Shown piece by piece: positions 22,076 through 30,675 of a DNA stretch of 64,000 nucleotides. Source of the DNA: Sphaerulina vaccinii (lineage: Eukaryota > Ascomycota > Dothideomycetes > Mycosphaerellales > Mycosphaerellaceae); NCBI GenBank assembly GCA_022570795.1, contig JAKUDP010000009.1, forward strand, positions 186,001 to 250,000, written 5' to 3'. Position numbers and translations under genes: made by a program. The notes beneath the pieces were generated by a model. That model was not told the DNA's origin. It worked only from the letters and a program-made list of their open reading frames with translations, and ran no database searches. Numbering within the stretch: the first letter of the stretch is position 1; each line of letters opens with the position of its first letter.

Positions 22076-22509
22076 CTAGTGGTCCTTCTTCACGATGTTC
22101 TTGGCTGGGTTCCTCGGGTCATTCTTGTACTCGTCGGCTGCGCAGTGTTAGCTTCCTCCATTCTTCGGCGCCGGCTCCTCAAGATGTGTGGTATGGCGTG
22201 AACGTACTGTTTGCGAGAACAGTTGCGAAGGAGTTAATGCCGTATGCGATGATCAAGCCTGCGCGGATGTCTGTCAGCCCTCCTTGTCCTCTCTTCCAGA
22301 TCCACACCTTTCTCCACAGCTTCCTCTTGACTCCGACTCCAGTTTCCAAGCTCTTTCTGTATCGCATCTCGACGTACCGGCAGTATAGAAGGGCCACATT
22401 GGCTTTGCTGTTTCTCATCGTCAGTCTCGCCGCGCGCGCCAGAGCTCGTAGCAGGATGCTTTTCCATACCGACGGGCGCAGGGAACTTCTTTCCAAGTAG
22501 ACCGGCCAT
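22076..22509 (-). CDS. ATP18: mitochondrial ATP synthase subunit i/j, four small exons
   Basis: My model has four minus-strand exons: 22470-22509, 22378-22407 (a 30-nt microexon), 22208-22258 and 22076-22137. The introns are 62, 119 and 70 nt. All phases fit, giving a 60-aa protein. It opens MAGLLGKKFPAPVAKPMWPF, continues with the single membrane helix AGLIIAYGINSFATVLAN, and ends with the hallmark DEYKNDPRNP and a lysine-rich tail. This is the layout of the small F1Fo-ATP synthase subunit i/j of the inner mitochondrial membrane, associated with the membrane Fo part. A longer 173-codon frame across the locus is an artefact of exons plus unspliced introns. It is divergent from the large membrane protein at 23181. 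Confidence 0.9.
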
Positions 22510-23180
22510 TGTGGAGAAGAGTGTGCGGTGTGTGGGTTGGATGTGAGGTGGTGGTGGTGTTCTTCAAATGCTTCTCTTCTCCTCGTCGACGTTGAAGTCG
22601 TCGCTGCTGTTCGGGAAAGATCGCGCGGATGCTGCCGAGAAGCGCTTCTGCCTGAGGCAGGAACAACCACCAGCCACAAAAGATGAGGAAGAACTTTCAC
22701 TCGATTTCACTTCCACATCATCTCAACACACAACATGAAGCACGAGCACCACTCTCTCTGCAGTACTGTACTACCTTGCAATACGAGTGAGCGCATCATG
22801 ATTTCCAAACTCTACCTTTGTCTACCAAATTCTATGAGGTCTACCAGCTTCCGTCCAATGATAGAGGGAGAAGAGATGCTCCCAGCCACCCCGCCTCGCT
22901 GTATTCGTCCAGCCTCAGACTTTCCACGAAGAGCCGCTTGGACAGTAATAGGTACACAGGTCCAGTACAGTACATAGCAACCAGGACGCATGTCTGGGTC
23001 TGTCTGCACGTTTCAACCGTTCGTTCGTTGTAACTGCTCAACTGCTGCACTGCACGTTGTTCTCACTGGCCCGAACCAGATCTTCTGTTCTGCATTCCTT
23101 ATCGATTGAGAACTATCGTTCAATGGTTATGCATTGCTGAACACACAGTCGCTACTCTACTATATTAATCTCTAATCATA
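22510..23180. promoter_or_regulatory. divergent intergenic promoter, ATP18 / DUF3433-like gene
   Basis: 671 bp between two head-to-head starts, holding both promoters and leaders. Short frames are present but none is convincing. No specific motif was assigned. Confidence 0.45.
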
Positions 23181-26000
23181 ATGGAGGGCGTCTTTGCTCT
23201 CCGACAGACGAATGTCTCCAACCCGTCGGTCATACACAGTCGACCTTCTCTCACATCCGTCGCTGCTTCCGAAGATCAAGCAAGCTACTACTCGCTGTCC
23301 AACTCGGGCTCTTCTGGACGATCGATCGAATCCCAAGCTCAAGCATTAGCATCACGACAGACTATCACACGCTACTCAACACCACCTTCACGATACCGCA
23401 CACCGGCTCAAAGCTCAACACAACTAGGGTTGATCACACAACAACTACCACAACAACCTGCAAGTGGAGAGGACGAGGAGAGAAAGACGCCGTTGAGAGG
23501 TGAAGGCCAGAGACGGTTGAGTGCTGAACTGCAACCTTCGACGATCGCAGCTGGTGGTGTTGTTGCAGGACCAAGCACACAGCCTGCCTATCCTCAACAA
23601 TCGCAACTTCGAAACGGTGGCGTCAGAAGAAAGCCTGTACCCAGCGTCGTTATGGAAGACCCAACAGCTGCACGCCGCATATCACCAACCATGGCACAGA
23701 GCTCCGCAGCGAAAGAGATCAATCGAGAACGAGATGCTCCTACGCCTGGAGTCGACGACACACCTTACGTGCATTTCGCGCTCGATCAGCTCACACGAGA
23801 CGAGGAGGTGAGAGGGAGTAGAAGGTATCCTGACAATGTTGGCTACAATACATTGAACGCCGAACCTGCTGGCAACGTAGCATATGGAGATGTTGCAGCG
23901 TCGAGAGCTACTGGCGATCTTGCAGAAGGGAGGAACGCAACCTTTGCAATGCCTGTGGTTCTACCTGTACAGCAGCAGCGTTATGAGCAGGTGCCGCAAG
24001 AGGAGGAGAAGGACATGGAAGTGTTACCAGTGAGGAGCCCTGTGCGACCTTCGTACGAGACCTATTCACAACCACAAAGTCGGGCAGGGATACCAACAGG
24101 ACAGCCTGTACAATCACGAGGACAAAGCCTATTCATTCCAGTCGCTCAGGAAGACTCGCAACAACCGCCACTACACTTCGTTCCAGGCATTCTGCGGAAG
24201 CTGGCACTGGGACTGTTCATCTTGGCACTTCTGGCATACTTGATCTGCCTGATCATCGCTGCAGCATGGAGCCGGACGAATCGAGGCATGGGTCTCACAC
24301 CATATGACGGTTTCGCAGACGGCAAATACTTCGTTTTCCGATATCTCCCAACGATACTCGGCATGGGAATCCTCATCTGGCTCTTCCAAATAGTGGCGGC
24401 ACTCTACAGGATCGCGCCTTTCATCGCAATGTCTTCTACGACTTCAACTTCGAGCAGACTGAATGGTGCGAAGCTGCCCCTGCAGCCACGAAGCTGGCTC
24501 CGACCATACTTCGGCCACTTCGGGGCTCGCATGCCAGTTGTTGGTACGTTCTTGCTACTCGCTTGGTTGCAGATCTTCACGATTCCACTCCTGGCCAGCA
24601 GCTTCAATGTGCATCAAGACAGCAACAGCAATTGGCACTGGATTGCAGTCCAAGGCGTGATCTGGGTCGTCATTGCACTATACATCCTGCTGCTCGTTGC
24701 ATCGATCATGCTGATGTTCTCGATCGGCCGAAAGTCAACTGGCTTGAAGTGGGATCCTCGGAGCTTGGCAGATATGATTGTGCTTCTCGAGCGCAGCAAT
24801 GCTCTTGACGGAGAAGGCGAGACAGTGCCTCAACTCGGCTACTTTCGTACCGCTAATCGACCCAATGATGTCTTCCACGCGTATGGCATAGCAGACAAGC
24901 CAGGACGGAGCTACGAAGTTCATGACGGACGCCTCCAGGAGAAACGCTACTCGGATCCAGAGATGGACATCGAGGCTGGGCGACACTCGAAGGATGCGTT
25001 CATTCCACATGATCAGCACAGCGAGAATGGTCACCCTACCGGATCGCCTCTCCCTTGGTTCTTGAAGCCATTCTTCGCCCTCCTCTGGCCCATCATCGCG
25101 ATCGTCTTCCTCCTGGCATTCTTGATTGTATCCTACCTTCCGACCACCACTGTCAGGAACGGATTTGATCCCATGATTGGAGCAGCAGTGGACGTCTTTG
25201 GATTTAGCGGTACCAACTTCCTCTACAGCTTCATCCCAGCTCTACTGGCCACAATCGCCTTCCTTGGGTGGTACGATATCGATCTCGCATATCGTAGACT
25301 CACGCCTTTCGAAAGCTTCACAGCCACCAACGGCGATGTCGCAGAGAAGACTTTGCTACCATCGTACACTGCAGATCTCCCGGTCTTGGCCAGTCTCAGC
25401 GCCCTGGTGAATGGTCACTATCGCATGGCGTTCATCTCTATCATCACACTACTCAGTATTGCCATTCCTATCTTAGCTGGCGGCGTTTTCTGGGCACAAT
25501 TCTACATTGCTCAGCAAAGAGTGCGCATCTCATCCGATATGCCAGCTTACATCGCCCTCAGCGTCTTCGTCACCATCTACGGTCTGGCATACTTTGCGAT
25601 CTACCCAAGTAGGTCACTACGAACAAGTGGACTCCCAAAGAACCTCGACACATTCGCCGGCATCAAGGATTGCTTCCAGCATTCTCGTCTTCTGGATGAG
25701 TTCGCTTTCCGTAACCCAGTCGGCAAGATCGATCTCGTCACGCGACTTCTGTCATACTCGGCCCCACAGCGAAGCATGCCAGAGAAGTCAGACATCGTAC
25801 GACCAGACGCGAACGCTAGCAAAGTTTCGCTGGCAGACTCCATTCGAGGCTTTGGTAGGGCTAGAGCTCAAGCTGCTACGATACCTGTCCCTAGAAGTCA
25901 TGGTGTCGCGCGTGGTGAGACTGCGAAATATGCATATGGGAGAATCCAAGGAAGAGATTGGAGGGAGTGGACGGGAATTGATCTCGTGAGGGAAGTATAG
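23181..26000 (+). CDS. large multi-pass membrane protein, DUF3433-like
   Basis: Single exon, 939 aa. Residues 1-335 are low-complexity (Ser, Gln, Pro, Arg), probably cytosolic and disordered. About nine hydrophobic helices follow, starting with LALGLFILALLAYLICLIIA near 341. The membrane part looks like two repeats. Each has a helix pair containing LPT-x-LG or LLATIAFL, a long loop, another helix pair, and then an amphipathic stretch (DPRSLADMIVLLERSNAL near 525, NLDTFAGIKDCFQHSRLLDE near 820). This twofold layout is what I associate with fungal DUF3433 proteins, whose role is largely unknown. The C-terminus ends in a charged segment with WREWTG. Membrane location is confident; the family name is moderate. 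Confidence 0.82.
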   Translation: MEGVFALRQTNVSNPSVIHSRPSLTSVAASEDQASYYSLSNSGSSGRSIESQAQALASRQTITRYSTPPSRYRTPAQSSTQLGLITQQLPQQPASGEDEERKTPLRGEGQRRLSAELQPSTIAAGGVVAGPSTQPAYPQQSQLRNGGVRRKPVPSVVMEDPTAARRISPTMAQSSAAKEINRERDAPTPGVDDTPYVHFALDQLTRDEEVRGSRRYPDNVGYNTLNAEPAGNVAYGDVAASRATGDLAEGRNATFAMPVVLPVQQQRYEQVPQEEEKDMEVLPVRSPVRPSYETYSQPQSRAGIPTGQPVQSRGQSLFIPVAQEDSQQPPLHFVPGILRKLALGLFILALLAYLICLIIAAAWSRTNRGMGLTPYDGFADGKYFVFRYLPTILGMGILIWLFQIVAALYRIAPFIAMSSTTSTSSRLNGAKLPLQPRSWLRPYFGHFGARMPVVGTFLLLAWLQIFTIPLLASSFNVHQDSNSNWHWIAVQGVIWVVIALYILLLVASIMLMFSIGRKSTGLKWDPRSLADMIVLLERSNALDGEGETVPQLGYFRTANRPNDVFHAYGIADKPGRSYEVHDGRLQEKRYSDPEMDIEAGRHSKDAFIPHDQHSENGHPTGSPLPWFLKPFFALLWPIIAIVFLLAFLIVSYLPTTTVRNGFDPMIGAAVDVFGFSGTNFLYSFIPALLATIAFLGWYDIDLAYRRLTPFESFTATNGDVAEKTLLPSYTADLPVLASLSALVNGHYRMAFISIITLLSIAIPILAGGVFWAQFYIAQQRVRISSDMPAYIALSVFVTIYGLAYFAIYPSRSLRTSGLPKNLDTFAGIKDCFQHSRLLDEFAFRNPVGKIDLVTRLLSYSAPQRSMPEKSDIVRPDANASKVSLADSIRGFGRARAQAATIPVPRSHGVARGETAKYAYGRIQGRDWREWTGIDLVREV

Positions 26001-27185
26001 AATAGTTCGGATGAGGCGAACAGCACAGGGAGGCGACTATGTGGACGATGATCGGCTGAGGACCTGATCTTGATCGAAGGCATGGTTGCCTCTTTCGTTC
26101 AGCTTGCCGACGACCGGCAAGCTGCCAAGGACGACTCCCGTGGCGAGGTCGAGGATAATTATTTACGCCACCAGCAGGGCATGCTCCTGAGGCGAATCAG
26201 GAAGCTCGCAGGCCAAGATCTTGCTCGTACTCTGATCGAGGATGCCATTCAGAGGCACAACCTCACTGTGGTCGGGAGAGATGGTGAACATGAAATTACG
26301 GTCGAAGAGAGATGAGAAGAGATAATGGGAAACATGAGATACGGACGATGAGTGGAAGCAGGTGCTTTTTTGCTGCGATGGTTTAGCGATGGTGTTTTGG
26401 AGTGTATAGAAGAAGATGGAAGGCAAGCATAGCATTCTTTGGGGAAGGACAAAAGCATCAGCATACATACAGACGAGAGATGAACAACGATCGTTCACGA
26501 CGAGAAAGGAAGAAGATAGTACTTAATACTGTAATCATTAATGACTTGTGCAGAATAAGATCTTCTCTTTCGCTCCAATGGTGATGTGGACTTCGCGACC
26601 TGGAAATGGCATGGCTGGTAAGAAAGGTGTTCTTCCATTGTTGTTCTTCATTACAATTATTAAGTCATTTCTTGATATCAAAGGACGAAGCAGCAATATA
26701 CCGTGTCTAAGGTTGAGTGTCTTGGGATATGTTGCTACATAAAACTGGACATTGATAGCTGTGAAAGATGCCCGAAGATGTTTGAGGACATCGCGCAGAG
26801 CAGGCGAGTTGGCAAAGCGATAGTGGCAGGTAGGGAGGTGGCGGCGAGAACGTGCTTCGAGTATCGCCTTGCTCCTATGAAGGATGAAGAAGAGTAGTAG
26901 ATACTTGAAGTCAGCAGAACAGCAACAAGAAGAAGAAAGTGGAAGACGAGTGGAAGCATTGTTGAGTATGATTTTTCAGTGAATTTTCTACGTTACAGAC
27001 CACACCGTTGGCGTACTGTTGGGGTATCTCATCGTGAGACATGTGTGCAGCCGTAACAGCTGGGTCCTCGCACCACCTCAAGTCATCTTAAAGTGTGCGG
27101 TGTCGACCAATTCATGCCTCCTTCTTCGTAAGTGGGCCGCCCTTAGGGAAGAGCAGCAAGTGCGTTGCTGGTAAGACGAGAGCAT
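26001..27185. other. intergenic, one doubtful small ORF
   Basis: About 1.2 kb between convergent genes. Apart from the 78-codon frame at 26082-26315, only short frames occur. The stretch 26500-26760 is locally A/T-rich, as expected for 3' ends. Confidence 0.45.
26082..26315 (+). CDS. possible small acidic protein or exon
   Basis: A 77-aa frame from ATG 26082. It is highly charged and predicted helical (QGMLLRRIRKLAGQDLARTL is an amphipathic segment). It begins only 80 bp after the stop of the DUF3433-like gene and may be part of that transcript's 3' UTR or a separate tiny gene. No family is recognised; coding status is uncertain. Confidence 0.25.
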   Translation: MVASFVQLADDRQAAKDDSRGEVEDNYLRHQQGMLLRRIRKLAGQDLARTLIEDAIQRHNLTVVGRDGEHEITVEER

Positions 27186-29147
27186 CTACCAAGCGTCATC
27201 GGCTGGAGGAGCTGCCTCAGCCGAGAAGCCAGAGTCGGCGGCGAAGCCAGCGTCAGCACCCTCAGCAGCGTCCTCAGCAGGAGCCTCTGTGCCCCAAGCA
27301 TCTCCACCACCGAAGCCCTCCTCAGCCTCGTCGTCGGAGTTGTCGTTGAAGTCGATCTCGGCCTCTGCCTCTGGCTTGTAGCCCTCAAGGAAGTCTGGGA
27401 CGGGCTGACCACACTCAACCAGAACGTTGACGAGCTCTTGGGCGATGTCCTCGTTGCGCTCGTTGTAGAAGGAGGTAGCGAGACCTTGGTTGCCGATACG
27501 AGCAGTACGGCCAATGCGGTGAACGTACTCTTGGATGCCGCCGTGCATGCCAGATGGAAGCTCGTAATTGATGACGTGCTTGACGTCCTTGATGTCCCAG
27601 CCGCGAGCGGAGACACCGGTGGCAATGAGGATGGGAGAGCTACCGATCTTGAACGCGCGCCTGTGAAATGGTTAGGATAAGCAAAGAATTGAATGTGATG
27701 TGAGTGACTTACATGGCATCTTCACGCTCACGTGGGTTGCGCTCGGAGTGAATCGAGGTGGTAGGAAGGCCCTTGTTGTAGAGGTAGTCGTCGAGAAGGT
27801 CGACGGCTGCCTTCGCATTGCAGAAGATGAGAGTACGGCATGGCTCCATAGAGAAGAGCAGATCGTAGACTGCGTCGCGGGCCTTGTTGCGGTCGACCTC
27901 GATGATCTCCTGACGGATGTTCTTGTGAGCTTGACCGGCACGACCGACCTTGATGCGAACATAGTCTTCAGTCATGTACTCGCGAGCAACTTGGCGAGCA
28001 CCCTTTGGAAAGGTGGCAGAGAACATCATGTAGACATGATCGGCATCCTCATTGGCATCTGCATCAATGTTAGTGGAATGAACAGCAAATTTGGTGAAGA
28101 CCAGACCTACCACCACCAGCCATGATGACCTTCAAGTCATCAGCCCAAGAATCGTCGAGCATCTCGTCGGCCTCGTCGATGACTGTGTACTTGACGCGGT
28201 TCATGCTGAGAACATCTGGCTTGCCCATGAGGTCCATAAGACGACCACAAGTACCGATGAGGATGTCGCAACCCTTGCCCAAGTCCTTGATGTTCATGCC
28301 GAGAGGGAAGCCACCGTAAGCGACGCATGGACGAAGCATCGAGCGATAGCACATGCGACGTGCCTCGTCAAAGACCTGTACCGCCAACTCGCGGGTGGGC
28401 ACGAGAATGAGCACGAGCGGCTCTGCGCGAACCGGCTTGCCCTCGCTGCCACGCGGACCGCGAAGCTTCTTCGCCTTGCCCATCAAGCCGGAGATGATGG
28501 GGATTAGGTATGACGCGGTCTTGCCGCTGCCTGGATGAGAAGTCAGCGATGAATCGGGCGATAAGAGGAGAGTGACGGCAATGTACCTGTCTGAGCGATG
28601 CCGACGACATCATGACCAAGCTTCACCGCTGGGATGGTGTAAGCTTGAATGGGGGTGGGCTTGCCGTAGCCACAACGCTGGATATTCTCGAGCACGACTG
28701 GGTGCAGACCGCCATCTTCGAACTGTTGCAAGTTAGTCGGGTTGAGGACGGTGAGGTGTGGTGCGCAGTAGCACTTACCTTCTGGATGGGTGAGAACTTG
28801 GTAGGACCTTCGAATGTCACCTCAATCTCATCGAGGTTCTCGCGGTGACCACCCTCAGTGACACGCGTCTCGGTGCCGTAGAGTAAGGCCTCAAGTTCTG
28901 GCACCTCTGGAGCGACGTCACCATACTCATCTTGCCACTCGTAGACCTGGGCAGCGCCAAACCAGTCGTCGTAGTCACCGACTCGCTGCATTGCTTCATA
29001 GTCGATGTGCTTGGGGTCGGTCCAGCCAGCTTCCTTTGCTTTCTGGAGGAACTCTTGCTTCGCGGCGGCGGCAGCTGGGTCGGCGGCTGGCGACTCGAAA
29101 GAGTTGTCGGCAGCGACTGGCGCTGGGTTCTCGAAGGTGTCAGACAT
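27186..29147 (-). CDS. DEAD-box RNA helicase, DED1/DDX3-like
   Basis: Five minus-strand exons, 28779-29147, 28587-28722, 28111-28530, 27713-28058 and 27186-27660, all in phase, 581 aa. Motifs in order: Q motif GYGKPTPIQAYTIPA, Walker A AQTGSGKT, PTRELAVQ, GG and TCGRLMD, VIDEADEML (DEAD), SATFPKGA, IHSERNPRERE, ATGVSARGWDI, and HRIGRTARIGN (TARIG where most have TGR-x-G). The stretch KHVINYELP...EYVHRIGRTARIGNQGLATSF resembles the DED1/DDX3/Vasa branch more than DBP2, but the N-terminus is short and lacks an RG-rich region, so it may be a separate fungal paralog. The tail is Ala/Asp/Gly-rich and acidic. A 53-nt intron sits in the 5' UTR, five bases before the ATG. Likely role: RNA unwinding in translation initiation or mRNP remodelling. 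Confidence 0.92.
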
Positions 29148-29152
29148 TGCTG

Positions 29153-29205
29153 CTGATGAAGGTCAGTTCTTGTGATGAAAAGTGGGTGACCGGTGCAGGT
29201 CTTAC
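29153..29205 (-). other. 5'-UTR intron of the DED1-like helicase gene
   Basis: On the minus strand the donor gtaaga (29205), branch ctgac and acceptor catcag (29153) delimit a 53-nt intron that ends five bases before the ATG at 29147. The leader continues beyond 29206 and is CA- and CT-rich near 29500-29590, as in other fungal leaders. Confidence 0.6.
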
Positions 29206-29594
29206 TGGTTGCTTCTACTGAAGCTTGTCGAATTCGATGGTATCGAGATCGTCGTTGGCGGCGGGATTCTCAACGTGCTCGTACACGTCACCTATTGCGG
29301 GCTGGAGGTGATGCTGGCGAGTGATCTCTTCGAGGGTGCCGTCGAGGTATCTGAAGCGACGAATGCTGAAGACAGTGCCTTGGAACTGCGTGCGAACCTG
29401 TTTGAGGACGCGGGTTCTCTGACGTGTCTTGTGTCGGCCGTTGGTGAACGTCCAGTAACTGTCCCAGCTCAGAGCGAAAGGCTTACTCGTGTGTTTGAGT
29501 GTAAGTTGGGAGCGTCGAGAGCAGCGACGTGGGTTGATGGTGATGGTGGGTGATGGTGTGTGTTTTGGGCGAAGAGTTGCTCGCGGCGTCTGCA
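29206..29594 (-). other. helicase leader region with a Met-less 126-codon open frame
   Basis: A minus-strand frame is open from 29594 to the stop at 29215, without any methionine. Its second half has coding-like codon choice (for example YLDGTLEEITRQHHLQP and DVYEHVENPAANDDLDTIEF). It follows a good splice acceptor (ctaac branch, ctctcag) ending at 29595. It is either the last exon of an upstream gene or the spliced 5' leader of the helicase. I cannot choose between these. Confidence 0.4.
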
Positions 29595-29670
29595 CTGAGA
29601 GTTTTATGTTAGTGTTCGCTTGCCAAGCTTGAAGCGCGACAGGGGTCCGGCGACAACAAAGGCAGGCACG

Positions 29671-30675
29671 TCAGGCAAGCAACGAGAAGTGAGGCAACAA
29701 TGGTCCGGACTTGACGCCGCAATGTGAGACTTGAGGGGTGACCAGGCAGCCAGGAGATTCCAAATTGAGCCAGAAAGGTGAATGAGATGACCTGTTGAGA
29801 GCCGGAGAGCCAGAGGTGAATCTCTCATGTGAGGTTTCGCTTGGGAAGGTGCACTGGGAAAGAGTCCACACAATGTCTCGTCTGGCTTCCTGCGAGATTC
29901 TCTGGTGTCTGCTGCTCAGAAGAGCAAGCAGTGTGAAGGTCCAGTGGTTACTCGGAGTGAAGAGACTGTCGCAGATATGGCGATTTCCCGTATAGAGCCC
30001 AAGGATATGTAGGCGAGCAAAGATGGCGAATGTGATGCCGAACGGCATTGCCACTGCATCCAGTTCGCAGTAAGATTGTAGTAGGGCCCTTTCGATACTG
30101 TCCGTGTTCGAACATATGGTGATCGAGCCCATTCGTGCGGCGGGAAAGAAGTCATGACTGCTGCAAAAGTCGTCAGTGATCGTTCATAGATGTACGAGAT
30201 GGGAGTCGCTTACCTGCTGGTGAAGAAGACCTTCGTAGCCAACGGTAGATCAAACAGTGACTTCGTCTCTGGTGTGTGCTTCAATGAGAACGACCGGCCA
30301 AGGTTGGAGCTGTGGTTACGCGGTGATCGATGGCGATGCTGAGAACCTAGTCAGTAAAGTGGTGACAATGAGGAGTATGATAAACGAGCCATGCTTACCT
30401 CGAGCTCATATTATGTGCATGTTGTCGCTGCTAGCAGTGCCTTCATAAAGACATCTGACTCATGCAAATCATGGCATCCGACTATCATCGGATTGATGGC
30501 GACAGAGCACTCGCCGTTGATGCTGAGAGGCGTGTCAGCAACACGAGGAGTATGATGAGAAGTGTTAGATGCTTACCGCGATGCCATTGTGGTTGCTTGT
30601 CGTCGCCAGCGCTGTGGCAATCATGTCCAGTCCAGTCCAGCTCCAGTCCGGCGGCTCCCTGGTAATATCGGCCAT
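29671..30675 (-). CDS. doubtful multi-exon gene upstream of helicase
   Basis: One in-phase model is 30577-30675, 30214-30338 and 29671-30160, 237 aa, using strong gtaagc donors and cag acceptors. It begins MADITREPPDWSWTGLDMIA and contains FDLPLATKVFFTSSSHDFFP and YCELDAVAMPFGITFAIFAR. No family is recognised. An additional exon-like block, 30399-30522, also has perfect splice borders, but including it brings a stop. The transcript may instead be non-coding or an extended helicase leader. The splice sites are convincing; the protein is not. Confidence 0.3.
30339..30577 (-). repeat. tandem duplication of an intron and its flanks
   Basis: Intron-like sequences 30523-30576 and 30339-30398 (minus strand) share their donor gtaagcat, a central tcatactcctc, a ctgac branch site and the acceptor ctcag followed by catc. 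The exon ends before both donors also match (GCTGGCGACGACAAGCA versus GCTAGCAGCGACAACATGCA). The period is about 180 bp. Confidence 0.65.

Noticed and set aside
22179..22700. 173-codon minus-strand frame
   Set aside because: It runs through exons and introns of ATP18 in the wrong frame; the four-exon subunit i/j model explains the locus better.
24735..25034. Minus-strand frames inside the DUF3433-like gene
   Set aside because: Antisense shadows; the plus-strand single-exon frame of 939 codons is clearly the gene.
27165..28507. Long plus-strand frames opposite the helicase gene
   Set aside because: They mirror helicase exons (antisense shadows of a GC-biased coding frame) and have no domain of their own.
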